Positions 1 to 35,600 of a stretch of DNA of 64,000 nucleotides are shown here, one piece after another. The position numbers and the translations under genes are program-made. Position 1 is the first letter of the stretch, and the number at the start of each line of letters is the position of its first letter. The DNA comes from Zonotrichia leucophrys gambelii (Eukaryota > Chordata > Aves > Passeriformes > Passerellidae), in assembly GCF_028769735.1 (NCBI RefSeq), contig NC_088200.1, positions 65,788,061 through 65,852,060 of the forward strand. Direction: 5' to 3'. The notes under the pieces were generated by a model. The model made no database searches. It worked only from the letters and a program-made list of their open reading frames with translations, and was not told where the DNA came from.

Positions 1-3000
1 ACAGGTATTCATATATACACACACCTTTACTTTGTAAGGTAAGCTTTTGGGTAGAGGTATTTTTCTGCCCAGTTAGAAAGGAAAATATGTGGATAGTTGG
101 CTTCCTTTTTCATCAGCTTTACCACTGACCTTTATTACAGTCTGCAGGAAGACTTGAAAAATTGGCACTGACAGGCTTGATATCGCCTTTTCTTTTGTGA
201 TCTGTCAGAATTCCTAAATTGTTAGGAAATGAGACTTGACTGTTTGTATTATTAACTGGAGAACTATTTAACCATATTATGACTGACTTCAGTCTAATGC
301 TTTACATCAATTGATTCTTGTAATCTTTCAAGGATGCATCTTTGGTTGGTTGCTTGGGTTTTTGTTTTCATTTTTCCCCCTGTCCCCCAGAATGCTGTCA
401 CTTATGAAATATCCTTACTGGAGGAATATAGAAACTAGAGCCAACAAGGCATTAAAGCAGTTACGTTTTCATGTTGACTGTAGTTTTTAAAATGAAGATT
501 TACCGAAGATTGTGGTAAATACAATTTGTTGGCAGACCTAATTTGGCTGCACTGAATCTGAAAAAAAAAACTATTGTAACTGTTTTATTGAGTTCTGCCT
601 GTGTTTTTTCCAGCTGTGACCAGTGTCGCTGTTATTATTAAAAATACAAAAAGACAAGTATCATTTGCCAGATTAATGCATCAGAATTTTAGTTAAATAC
701 ATTGACCCGTTTAATTCTCTGAACTCAGTTGTTTTCTAATTGCTACATTTATTTTGTTAGCAAAGCACAAGTATTTTTTACTACAGTAAATTTGAAAGCC
801 ATTTGGTAGAAGTATTGTCGCCCAAGTAGTGCTTATTATTACTCTAAATAAATAGTTAGTTCTCATTACAGTTTTAGTAAGCTGTGTAGCTAGATAGCTG
901 CATAGCTAGATTAGAGATTTGGGCTTAACACAGAAATTTGTCTTTTTTCTTATGATCCACAAATTGAATTTTCCAGTACTGCAACTAAATGTTATTTAGC
1001 TAGAATTAAAATTTATTGCAACAGCTCTTTTGTGAAAACAGTCTCCTGACAGCTTTTGTAAAAATTCAAATTAATTGAAGAATGACAGTAAGATCCTAGA
1101 ATTTTAATTTAACTATGAAGTCCCTCAATTATTTAATAATTTAGTATCTAGCGACATTTTTCTTGAGTAGTAATTTGCTGTTAGATTTCAGACTCTTTTG
1201 AAAGAAAACTTTAGTAATGAAGGGAGATAGCCTATTTCATAGAATTCTGTTGAAGAATTCTCTTTAGATTTTCAGATTTAAATTTACTTGTGTGAAAAGA
1301 AAGTATGGGTCTGTCTCTCAATAAAGTATCTTTCATAGTGTTATAACTTTTACATATTCAGGAAATTATTTGCCCCCTCTTTAGTCTTTTTCTGGATCCC
1401 GAACACAGACCCAGCTGAAGTTCAGTCTTACACTAGTATAAAATTTCCAGTCTTCATTATTTTCCCAAGAAATTATACTATTAATTAGAAGATAATTGAA
1501 AAAAAAAAGTTATAATAAATACACATTTTTGGCAAAGATAAAACTACAGTTAGAAATTCCGGTTCCAATGTTGTCTTTTTTTTTCTGAAAGGAAAAGTGT
1601 TTCAAAACCAGTAAACAAATATGTGAACAGCCACGGAGAGATATTAGCTTACTGTTTGCCTTTCTAAGGTTTGCATGCTAATGCTATGGTGCAGTTTGTG
1701 ATTTTCTACTTGCTGTTTTTAGTGTCTGGTTCCACCTCTCACAGAAAGCAGAGACATGGTCTTTACATTCCATCTTAACTCAGGCTCAAAACACTTGCTG
1801 TATCAATGAAAATTGCTATGAGAAATAAGAGAGACGTAGAGCTTAGATAGGTTAAAGCTGTAGATAGGTGGAGAAATTACCCAAATATTAACAGATTAAA
1901 AAAGAAAACTCATGCATTGTGGTTTAAAACGATACGAGAGTTCAGAACATTTCTAGTTACAGTGTCTGCTTCAGACTTGATAAAAGAATGGTGTTGGGCA
2001 TATATTGGAAAATTCTTCCTTTTGAGAATCTTTTTTTTTCATCCTTCTCTTTGAGAAATCTGCTGTCTTCTTTCCTCCAAACAGAATTTAGTACAGTTTA
2101 CCCTCCTTCAAATAAATACATACCATTTTTTATTGTCCTAGTTCAAAATGCTGGGAAATTTTTTTTCCTGACAATTTGTTCTAAAGGCCAGTAATGTGCT
2201 TCACTAAAATACAATTAGTTTTCAGTTTAAAAGCTTTTTTTCAATGAAATCTGTGTCCAATTTTTATATGTCATCATAATTAAGCTGCTAAATTCTTGGA
2301 ATCTTCATTAATTAATGTAATGTACTAGGGAGTACTCCACTGTCATTTAGTCACTGGATTTCACTGTAATCTGTTGACCAGAGAAAAAGGTTTTATTTCA
2401 GAAATATGCACGGGTTGGCTTTTGATATCTCTCATAATATGAACTGCTGGTTGCTCTGCATGTACGGCAAATACAAGATTTGATGATAAAGATGCTGAAG
2501 CTATACAGGGAGAGAAACCTGAAGTACTGCAGCCATATTCTTCATAGTTTCTCAGAGTTATTCACAGTATATAAAACACACTAAATCTGTGTTTCTCTAC
2601 TTTTTTAGTAACAAAAGAGAATATTTAACATGAAGCAAAAGTCTTCTAGAAATCTTGGAGTGTTACTTTGGGGTATTGTTTGGTTTTGCTACTGGGGTCA
2701 GCTACCCATGAATCTGCTATGAGAGAAGTATATCATAATTTAAAAGGAAAGAAAGGATATTTCTGATCCCCATAAGATGAATCTGTTGTTGGAAAAACAT
2801 GATAGTGTGTTTGTATGTTATTAAAAAAATTCATATATGTACTTCTGTTTTACAGTGTGAATAAATTTGTCAAAGAAAACAGTAATAATTAGTTTCATTT
2901 TACATGCCTTGTTGTGGAGTATATTATATAAGGACAATAGTTTGTGATATGTTTTTTAATCTGTCATGAGTTTCTGGGTGTCTTCTGCTGTTCTTCAGAC

Positions 3001-3019
3001 TCCTTCTCTGTTTCTGCAG
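1..3019 (+). other. HSD17B4: HSD17B4 intron, 3' part
   Basis: AT-rich intronic DNA running up to the acceptor tttctgcag at 3011-3019. I looked for the preceding exon, which in the vertebrate protein encodes the proline-rich linker ending in NQ just before [11 protein letters not shown] found no reading frame resembling it with a usable donor, so it should lie upstream of the window. No repeats that I recognise; only short homopolymer runs such as the A run near 1500. Confidence 0.75.
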
Positions 3020-24926
<21,907 letters not shown>

Positions 24927-25255
24927 ACTGCTTGATCATCTACCACGTCAGTGAAGAACTGTAGAAGATTGAAACTCAATTAGTTCAGAACCGATGATTT
25001 GCATTTGCAGGCTAGTTAACACCAATGTACTGATTCATTATACTGCTAATACACAAGATTTAATTGCTGTAGACAGAAGTTACAAAATGAAAATAACTGT
25101 TATTATTGTCCCTTTTTAGTTTCTCAGCAATGGTAGAGAATCATACTTTTTTGATTGTTCATCTTTACCTAAATGAAATGTATTTAGTTCTTAAAAAGAA
25201 GCATATATTTCTATGTTAATTCTGAAGAAAATTAAACCAATAGCCTTCATTAATA
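24927..25255 (+). other. HSD17B4: HSD17B4 3' UTR (short form)
   Basis: About 330 bp between the stop codon and the expected cleavage zone after the ATTAAA at 25231. AT-rich. The exact end is inferred. Confidence 0.7.
25231..25236 (+). terminator. HSD17B4: Poly(A) signal ATTAAA, probable main HSD17B4 3' end
   Basis: ATTAAA, the commonest variant signal, about 305 bp after the stop. It is followed within 25-45 bp by a T/GT-rich element (tccttttatgcgtctgtcggtct, about 25258-25280), as expected of a downstream element. Confidence 0.65.
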
Positions 25256-28200
25256 TCTCCTTTTATGCGTCTGTCGGTCTTCATTCATCTTGCCTTAGAT
25301 AGACTTAGCTTCTGTGAGTCTATCTGGTTTATTATTTAAACGAATAGTCTTTGTCTCAAGCTCTCATGATGGTATCGAAATAACTGGAAGATGGAAGTAA
25401 ATTCCATTTACTTACATCATGTCATTATGTGGGGTTTTTTTTCTGCAGAAAAAACTTCTTGGAACTTTGAACTCATATTGATTAGCCATTTTCATATGTT
25501 ACTCTTGTAAATCATAAAGTGGTTAACATTTAGTGTCTAGAGGAAGCTTTTTCATGTGAGAGGCATTAGCACTGCACCAAAGTCCGTCACTAACGCCAAA
25601 CTGTTCTTCATGTAAATTCATTCTCTTGAGGGCAGGCATCATGGCAAAAGGGAAAGATGGAAGTGAATTCCTCGTTTTCAACCTATGGCCAGAAATGAGT
25701 TAGCATCTCTAGCCATATATATTCCTAAACAATGTATGCTCTTAATCACTGATTGTCACATGAACACCTGAAAATTTGATTTCATCAAAGTGACCAACAT
25801 TTTGCATGCTCAATTATCTCATTTTTCACCTTCAGATGTGTTCTGTTGTGTTACTTTTTAGAGATGGAAGAATTCAGACCATCTGAGGCTTTTCTTCTTG
25901 ATTAGAGGATCTTTTACAAGATGAAATTTTTTATTCTTTGGGTTGTTTTTGTTCCAAAACTTCCATTCCCTGACTTTGTGAGCAGACTATAGCCATTAAA
26001 GAACCTTGTGGGGCTGCAGATGAGCTTGCCAGTTGGAGAATAAATTGTACATGTTCTAATACTAAGTTATATTCTCAATAAATTTATTTCTTCACAGCTG
26101 TGCTATCAGCCATGCTTTGGTTCAGGTGGAGAAACATGAAGTATGTCAACAAGTATCTAATGTAATTCACATCATGAATAGATGGGAAACAGAACAAATA
26201 AGAAATTTGCCATCTTAAAGAGGCCATCAAGTAGAAATTATCTAAGAAATGTCCTTTTACCACTTACCATTTACTTTTTTCATAGCAGTCGTTTTCATAT
26301 ATAATACAACATAATAATTGCCTGTACTGCCCAGCTTCTGTTTATCAAGCAGGTTTGTGTCAAATAGGTAAAGGGATCTTCTGTTAGTTTCTCTGAAGAA
26401 ATTGCATGAGAAAGAGAGATAGATTGATTTCAGCTTTGTAATTTTATGCATGAACTTGGTACACCAAAACCCCTGTTTTTTTGCATACATATTTCCTGCC
26501 TATAAATCCATATATACTGCCATAAAACTATGTGTATTAAAGAAAAACGAACTGTGAGTGACCAACTGTGAGACTAGGAAAGCAATTACCAATACATCCA
26601 TATAAGAATATGGTATTTGTTTTAAGTTACATTGTTTTATAATTCTCAGCAGGTGTGGTTGGTTTTTTTCCCCTCAACCTCATACAAAGTCTGAAATCTG
26701 AAAGTACTGCTTCACAATGAAGGAACAGAGTGTTAGTAAGCATTTTTTATTTCCTCTATTTAAGTAAGAAGCAAAAATATTCAGATGGGGTAAATTAGTA
26801 ATACTGAAATTTGTTGCAATTTAACAAGTTGGAGATTACTAAAGAACATAATTTAGTAAAATGTCTTGGTATGTGTTGGTTGAGGATGAAAGATTTATAA
26901 CTACTCTTGTAATTTCTACCCTGCATAGTTTCAGCTGAACAGAAGATCTTTACTCTGGCTTCAGCTTTCTCCCACACAGTGAACTGGTCATAGATGTTAA
27001 CCTTGAGTGGAACGGAAAGTCCTGTTCTTCCTTTTGCATACCCAGGCTCCCTGAGCACACCTCTCAGTACTGTGATAGACTTTTTAGGAGTATAACTCAG
27101 GTGTTTAATTATTTCATCTGTTTTATGGCCTCAGTAGCTGTTATTGATTATTTTGGCATGTTGATTCTATTTCTAGTCCAATGTATTTAGCCTAAGAATG
27201 TTGTAGTTAGGTGATGCTAGTTAGTAACTTGACCTGCTTACTGCTGCAGGTAAGGTCAGTTTGCTGTGTTAAATATGTACATGGTGTGGTTTGGAAGGTT
27301 TGGCTTTCATTTTCTTCCTAGTACTTGGAAACATTCTGGTTTTGGTTACTGGCTTTTAGGGGTAGTATTCTCAAGAACAAGTAGCAAACTCAGTATTTTT
27401 ATGAGAATCCATGGACAGAAATGTTGGCCGTTTTGGAAGGTGGTTGTTTGAGCGTGGATGATTGACAGCTGTTTTCATCTAGAACAGTCTTCCTGATTCA
27501 GGGTATTGTGTATTTAAATCTTTAATGTCTCTTTTGTCTGGAATGGTTTTGGAGACCTTTCTTATCATATCCCTGCAAAAATACCTCTGTAGCGCAGGTC
27601 CTGAAGGCATGCAACAGTGAAACACCCTTTTCTTTCAGGGTAGCTGCTTCTTTGAATATTCTTTGCCAGCAATGAGTGCCTTGGATTGCAAAGCCACACT
27701 TGTTTACCAAGCAGCTCAGATAACTCTTCAGTGAGACTGCAAAATTTAGTAGAAAATAAGGAGGCTTTTGCAAGCATTTTAGCAGTAAGATTCTTAGTAG
27801 TGCATATAATCTCTTTAATGTAGAGTAGAAGATTGTCTGTCCTGAATTGCCATATGTGCCTTACAGTGTTTGGATTAATAGTGTGAAAAAGGTGTTGCCT
27901 GGACATGAATGTAAAGTCTGGACTTCAATTTCATGATGCTGACATAAGAATTCAGTTGCTCATCTTTCTGGAATAAGTGAGTAACTGCTACACATGGCAT
28001 AGTATCATTTTATTTCTCTTTTCTCTTCTCCTTACACTCATTACAGTCTTCCTGCTGGCTTGCAATCCTCCAAAAAGTAAATTGTGATTCCACTGACATG
28101 TGTCCTCTTCAGTCATTTATGGTTTTTCTAATTAAAGGAGGGGAGCAGTAATAACGGATGGGGAAAGTTTATGCTTTCTAGTCAGTGGAATTGTTCTTAA

Positions 28201-31200
28201 TTAGTTTGCTTCAAAGGAGTTCAATACACCTTCCAGCTACCATCAATAATTACAGTTAACAGCTCTTTAAAAGTTGACAAGTGTGTTCATATTCAGAGAA
28301 TATTAAAATGATAAAAGTGGGGAGGAGCAGAGGCGTGAGAGAGCGGTATACTTGAGCAACTGCAGGCAGAGGAACTTGGATGTTGTCTCCTCTAAGACTT
28401 ATTCCCACCCCCCATTAGAGGAGTTCACTCCTAATAGTTATTTGTATTCATTGGGTAGCATTCCCTGTAGACGGTCCTTTATCAGTCAGGAGTTACTTTG
28501 TTAAATTAAAAAGCTTTATGAAACTGGAGGATTCAGTGATACAATAAATAAAATATTCTAAGGCGGATAAATGGGCATTTTAAAATAGTTTAGCAGAGTA
28601 GCATTCAGAAGGTGATGACTTCGTTTTCACATAGCACAGCCTCCTAGCATGGAGAAAGATCTTTCTTAAGCCAGGAGAAAAGGAAATATTAATATCTCCA
28701 CATTCCTGCTATGGATTTTTTAATTCTACTTCAGTTGGTGCAGATATCTTCCTACTTGCATGAGAATGAGTTCTCCACAATTCATCTGCAGTAAGAAATT
28801 TTGTCCTTCAGGCTGTTCGCTGTTTTTTCAGCAGACTGACCTAGAAAGCACCAGACAGCAGCAGGTATGAAGTCGATTAGGAAGAATAAAGTAGGCTATG
28901 AATGTGGTTTCTTTTATATGACTTCCATATTACCCTCATGATACAATTCAAATGCTTCATCTGCCTAAAATCAGTTCACTAAACTGGCATGACAGGACCT
29001 TAGATGAGTGGGCAGGCTGAGCTCTGAGAGGTGTATCTGTTGTGTCTCTCAGTAAATACTATCAAAGTTCCCATTGTCTGCTGTCTAAAATCACTATTGA
29101 AAGGTCACTGTGTCTCAAAGATAGCATCAAGCAAGGTATAATAATATGCGAAATTGTCTGAATTATATGGTGTAATGGTGTGTGCATCTTTCTAAGAGCC
29201 ATTTTAGAATACTAATTTCCTTATATTTCCCTATGCTACATTTGCCCTGATGATGTCAAGTGCCTTTTTTCCTCTGGAATCAAAAGTCACATAAGCTGAA
29301 AGAACAGTTGAGAATACCCACATTTGAATAAATATATAATTTAGGTTAAGATTAAATGTTTCTGAATTTCGAATTATAGAAGCATATAATCACATACTGT
29401 CATAAAATAGTTTTTAAAAAATATCAGCAAGTTGGTGTACAGAATTTGTAATTTCTTTTTAACCAGTTCTTCCTCTTTTCCCTTTTCCTGCCTGAGCTCT
29501 TCTTGCATTTTGCCAGTTGTCTTGTGAAGGCATGTCAGAAGTATGAACATAGGCTAATGTGGCACTCAGTAGTTCATGAAGATTTGGATTTGGAATGGGA
29601 AAGAAAGCCCCATTGTGGTAACCTAGATTTCATCTATATCTCACTCAATGTCGTGACAAGTGAAGCAGCCATAAAAGTCTTACAGTTACGATTCCAGTAC
29701 TACTGTGAACTAAGAAAAAAAAGGGAGTAAGTAGACGTAAGTTTGTTTTCCTATCTCAGTTTTCGTTTCTAACTGCAGCCCACACAAAAAGGAGTATGTT
29801 ACTGTAAATGCTAAATAAAAAATTGTAGTGAATTGTTGAAGTTTCTTTACATTCTCTAACCAGATAGTTTTGTGTTCCTTCACATTTACAAAGAAAAACA
29901 AAGGAACCATGCTTATCTCACACTAGAGTCGAAGAGTCTACAGTCTGGTTAGTGTTTCCAAAATTATTAGGACAGCAAGTACACATAGAAAATAGAAATT
30001 GAGTTGCTGTCTCTTTCAATCAATGTGCCTAGGTTAGATTTCAAAGCAGTACACAAGTATTTTTCCTCTTACATTGCACTTTGTGTGCTGTTCTGCACTC
30101 GTAGTGTCTCCATTGAGATGAAGACCATGAGGCTTGTGGGGCTGCCTGACCTTTCTGTTCCCAGCTCCTCAGCCTCTGCCTCTCTTCTGCCCCAGCTGGT
30201 CTGTGCTCTGCACAGTTCAGCCTTCTGCTGCGAGAATCTCAGCCTGATTTTCATGAACAATGGGAAATGCAGTGGATATCTGCTGTAACCTTATCTGAGC
30301 TCATAATAGCTCTGGTGCTGAGAGCCTTGTAATCCTGTTAGGAAATGATGATAAAAGGTAGCAGAGTTTCTGACTGAATGTAATAATACATGTGGGGTTT
30401 TTAGGTGTTTCTTTTTTCATGAAGACAAAATGAGTCCACCTGAGGACTGTATCAGGAAAAATACAACTTCCCTAGCTCAAAATATACTTTAAATGAATTT
30501 CTGATTATTTTTTCAGTCTGTTTTTACATGTGTGACCAAGGACAACAAGCAAAACTGTAAATGTAGAAAAGGAGGAAAAACTACTTGTCATGACCACTTG
30601 TCATTTTTCTTTTTCTGAATTAAAAAGGAAGGCTTTAAAATGTGGAGAAATGTTCCCTGTGTGGTCTGTGATGCACAACACTGATTCAGATGGCTTAAGT
30701 GAATGCCCAGAAATCATCTATCTCTGAGGCTGCCAATGGTGAACACGGGCTAAGGTCCAGTTTCACTTTACAGAATTCTTTTGATAACTGATCTTATTCA
30801 TATCTGGAGGAAAATAAAACATTTGTGGTCATTCAAAGTTAGTGTGAGATTTTGGGGCTTTTTTCTCTGTTTTCAAAAAAGATATATGTATCTGCATGCC
30901 TTTTGCAACTTCGAGTGTGTTGATTAATTCCAGGCCACTTAATGATCCTGCAATTTCAGTAGTTTTCATTATCAGAATCTGAGGCCAGTGTTGTTTATTA
31001 TCAAAATACCTTATTTTGTAAGGAGATAGCAATTTACAGTCAGAATGACATGCTTTTATTTAATTTTCCAGTATTCCAAAAAGAGCTGCTGAAACCACTC
31101 ATCAGAGGACAAGCGCTCAGTTAATCAAATCCCCGCTTGATGGTGTGAGATCATGTGAGGGCCTCTTGCTATTTCCTAGCAGGACTATGATTAGTGAAGG

Positions 31201-32580
31201 AATTTTCGTTTATTTATGGCAGTTTCTGTAAGTGTAGTAGTCAGTCTTACTAAGATAGACTGAGAGTCTGCAGCACACAGGGAATCTTTCTAGTGAAGGT
31301 CTAGGAGACCAAAGGAAATTATTTTTCACAGTGGTTTAGACACCAGAGGCTGTAATGTATCTTCATAGCTCTTCATGTAACAGTTCTGCTGTAACAGCTT
31401 TGGACTCACATGATTGTAATGCAATTAATGTGTGTTTCAGCTCTAAGCTCCAATAGTAAATGTATTGCTACACCCAGTTAGACAGTAATTTTTCTTAAGT
31501 GCCTTCTCAGAATTTCATAAGTCTGTCAGAAGCTTTCATGGTTTCTGAGATTTTGTAGCTAGTATAAAAATTGCATAGAACATTGGTTTTGAGGGCTGAT
31601 AAAATGCTATTTTAAGTAGATGAAAATGGAGACATTTAACCCATACCAAGCTAACAGTACTCCCACAGAGTTTGCTCTTTCCCCCTCAGAAGAGACCAAA
31701 AATGAAAGCCACAGTGGGGTCCTGGGTTTAGAAACACTTCTAGGTGGTAGGTGCAAAGCCTGCTTTACATACGAATTTAGCCATCGTGAAGAGTTTGTCT
31801 CTAAACATCTTTTCTATGCTCTCCTAGAGGTTTAACATGTCTGTTTTATGGAGCACTCTGTCACTCTGTTGCTAAGTGATTGACAGAGGGAACCAAAAGG
31901 CATACTACATTATGTTATTTTCACTTATTTTTAAGTAATTCCTGAAAGAACCAGTCTGCACTTTGATGGTGTAGTCACTGATGTGATTGACTTAGAGTTG
32001 TTGTATGAAGGGCATCTAAAAGTAGACAACAAAATATTTTAAGTTCCATGAATTTGCACAGGGCTGATAATGGACTGAAGAAAATTCTATCTTCAAACCA
32101 CTTGTAGGATTCCTGGCCCCTTGGTTCTGTTACCAGAGAAGACCTTGGGCAGACAGTACTTCTCACATTTTCTTCTAATACTTCTTTCTTGCAGTTTTAG
32201 CATTTAAGTGCGTTTTAAGGGTTATTTTGGAGCAAGGCAAATGTTGTGTAAAGTAACTGAAGTCAACATGGCACTACAAACCACTTTCAGAATTATCAGT
32301 TCTAAACTTCTCAGGTGACAGTTGCAGAAGCAATTATCATTTAGTGAAATTCAGCTGTTAAAAAATGGGCCTGGATGTTGTTAGTAATTAGTAAACTCAG
32401 TGCTGTATATAAGGCTTAGTTGCTCATCAAAAACTCTGTATTATCACTCTTTAACTCCAAGCAGCAATGCACCTTTAAACACTCTACTTTTATGCCTTTT
32501 TTGGTGGTTATGAAGGAATATGCAAATGTATACTGTTTGAAATTCTGATTTGATTAACAGGCAATGCTATTGTAGATTGG
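25256..32580. other. Intergenic AT-rich DNA, no gene recognised
   Basis: Beyond the possible distal poly(A) signals near 26.04-26.08 kb, 7 kb of AT-rich sequence with no exon, RNA gene or repeat that I can name. Open frames are at most 113 codons (minus strand, 27565-27906) and resemble no known protein. A GC-richer patch lies at about 30100-30250. Confidence 0.6.
26039..26082 (+). terminator. Two AATAAA signals, possible distal HSD17B4 3' end
   Basis: AATAAA at 26039-26044 and again at 26077-26082, about 1.1 kb after the stop codon, the second followed by tttatttctt. They could serve a longer 3' UTR. AATAAA is frequent by chance in DNA this AT-rich. Confidence 0.35.
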
Positions 32581-32584
32581 AATT

Positions 32585-32628
32585 AATTAATGCATTAATT
32601 TTGTGTGTACCCTGCATGTACACACAAA
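32585..32628. repeat. Adjacent palindrome and hairpin in AT-rich DNA
   Basis: A perfect 16-bp palindrome AATTAATGCATTAATT (32585-32600) abuts an inverted repeat TTTGTGTGTAC / GTACACACAAA (arms about 32600-32610 and 32618-32628, 7-nt spacer). The ATTA cores are homeodomain-type sites. It could be part of a conserved non-coding element; the sequence alone cannot show this. Confidence 0.8.
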
Positions 32629-35600
32629 GGTACTGCAATTCCTTCTTTCATGCTTGGAGTAGTATTAAAATATGTATATATATAAAGTGTCCTGATAATC
32701 TCAGATGGCAGTCTTGAGGCTGCCTGTTAAAACCCATTCTGATTCATCTGTTTGGCAATCTGGGAGCTCGTCTGGGCATTCAAGCCATGGGGAGGGAGCT
32801 GGAGAGAAGGAGAGTAGGCAAATGAAGCCAAGGTTTTAGTTATTTCAGGCACCGATCTATTGTCTGCATGAAATCAAGTATCTCTATGTGCTCCTCACAG
32901 GTTCATGAGGTATGGAAAGCATGAAGTACATTGCTTAAACTTTTGAGGTCCATGTGGTAAAATCCACCATAAATGTAGACACAGGTCTCTCATCTGAACA
33001 CACATTTCAGTGCTGCCTTCTGTGTAACTGCTTCTTAACAATTAAATGATGATGGAAAATGTATTTCTTGTCCAGAAATGGTGTTTGTGTCTTGTGCAAT
33101 TGGAATATCAGTATTGCTTTCATGGTATTCTTTATGGCTAAAAGATGAAATAATGTTCTGATACAAACACAGTGACAGGCACAATGCTACCAGTTGTTAC
33201 CCACCAAAAACCTGTGAGGGCAATGTTCTGTTATCCAAAAACGTGTGAAAAGCCAGAAAACCTTGTCTAATTAGTGCAGCAAGTAGTTAAGCACAATAGG
33301 ACTGGCCGGCAGAATAAATCATTAATATAGATGGAGTGTTTTAGCAATATTATTTAGCTGCTGGGATAATTGAAGTTTTAAAGGGTCATCAAATCTTGTG
33401 TTTCTCTGTGTACTCTATTATAAGCATAATTGCTTTCATTGATTGCTAGTACTGTTACAAAGTAAGAGTGGAGGGATGCTAATCAATCATTCCACAGAAC
33501 CAGAAGAACAGGCTCTGATAAGAAGATCCTTGGAAATTTTTGTTTAATTAAAAATCCAGCCAGACAGAAAGAACTGATGACCACTGCTATAGAATGCTGT
33601 TTACAGATTTGTAGGTGAACATTAACTCCATTCTGACTGTTCAGTCAGGTAGAAAGGTTTCTTTGGGGGGCTCAAACTTTAATGCTCTCCTCCAGTACAT
33701 CTCTCTGTGATAATGCTAAATTTACTTTTCATTCATACACAGCGAGATAAAAGTTTAGGACTAAAAAGATGCAGGTGTATACCTCCTAACTTGAAGTAAT
33801 TACAGTATTATTCTAGGTTGAAGCTACAACTGGTTAAAACTGTTATTTTTTATCCTTAATTTTCTGATTATCTGGTTTCCAGAGATCTTTAAAAAAGGCA
33901 TTATGTCTAGGGGCTTTTTTTAAATTAGAGCTTTTTAAAAAGCTCTTCCATGGAGATTCAGTTGTTGATATGGTACCAGTACTTTCCTTGGGCAGTGCTT
34001 GCCCAGTATTTATCTTCCTGCTGGTGTTGTTGACATAGTGTTCATTTTCTCAACTTTTAAACTCATCAGAGTAAGGATTGGTACGTGGAATCTACCTGAC
34101 TTGCTCATGCCATATGACAGATGAATAGTGCATGTTCTTAAACTAAATTTCTGAAGTTCTGCTCTACTGTGCAAAGAACTAGGAGTTTGTTTTATCTTTC
34201 AATTTCCCATTTCCTCAGGAGAGCCATGGTCTAATGATGCTGAGACTAGAAGTGTGTAAGAATTCCAGTCTTTTTAAAACTAAAGGTATATAATAAGTTC
34301 TATGAAACTGGGTCTGGAACATCTGAAAGTATCAGGAATGCATGGACTGGAGTTTCTTTCTAATAATGCAAAAATAGGCTTTAGATCCAATGCTGTATTT
34401 TTTCATTTATTACTATGATGTTCTTTGTTGCATTAGTAATAATCTCTTGAATATTTAAAATATTTTCCCAATGTGCTGACAGTGCCCTGCAAAAACATCT
34501 CTTTAAAGTGATGCATAGATATCTGTCACAGAAGAACTAATTTAAAAAAGAACCTTCAGCAGCAGAAGGAGTGAAATCCAAGGGAAAGTTTATGAATCAT
34601 TAATAACAAGAATGCATTAAATCTCCTGCAAGAGGTAGAATGAAAATTCCCCTGTTAGATATAAATGTAGTGTTTATTTAGCAAAGATAATACCTACATT
34701 GTTGGAAAGATTGATTTGTTAACAATTCACGAGTAATTTCAATGATAGATTGACATGAAAGAATCTACATGTATTAGTCAGGAGGACTATTTTGTCTTGG
34801 TGCTGAAGTGCTGCAAGATTTCTTTCTGATGCATATATAATTCTTGGATTCTCTGGTATCACAGATGCCATGTGTGGGTGGTAATAACAATTTTGGTGGT
34901 TTCTCACCAAAGAAGCTACTAATTACTATTTTCTTCAATTTTTCACTTGTTAAAATGGCTCTCTGAGATGTGCACTTTGTGAAAATTTTCTGGCCTTTTA
35001 GGAAGTTCTTCTCTGTATCAGCAGGAAATACAACCTGTGTCACTCTTCAGTGAACTTCATAGAACAGTAGCAGTGCACTAAGACCATATGCATTCCCAAG
35101 AAGCTAATAAAACTCAGATAATCTGATCAAACTGGAGCTGGTACATGTTGGAATCATGTCACTAGTCCAGATTGTCCCATCTCCGTTCGTAGTTGTACGT
35201 AGTTGCCAGTACCAAGTAAGTTCCTCGTTAAGCGTAGCTTTAACAGTACATTGCTGAGTTTAGAAAAATTTCCTATTGGCTCTAGTTGAAATTTCAGTAG
35301 CCACAACTTACATGCTTTGTGATCAGAGGGAAGATTTTCACAGATAAAATGTCTTTCACAAAGCCCATGGCATTTCTGACTTGTGTTCTTAAACATGTGG
35401 TTTCTTCTGTTTAAGATTCAGCGCATGTATGAGGGAAATCTGCTGATAACCAGTCTCTGATTTTATTGCACTAAACTGACCACAGTAAAAGCTGCAATAG
35501 GGAATGAGTAATCTTGCTCTGAAAACAAACAAACATGTAACCTTACACTTTTTCAAATACCCTTTGTTAATAGCAGCAATCCTTTCTGCTGCAAAATTTT

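Noticed and set aside
1..3019. Search for the exon before 3020, encoding the linker ending in NQ
   Set aside because: No matching frame with a GT donor was found; the CCA|gtaaac near 1610 does not encode the expected residues.
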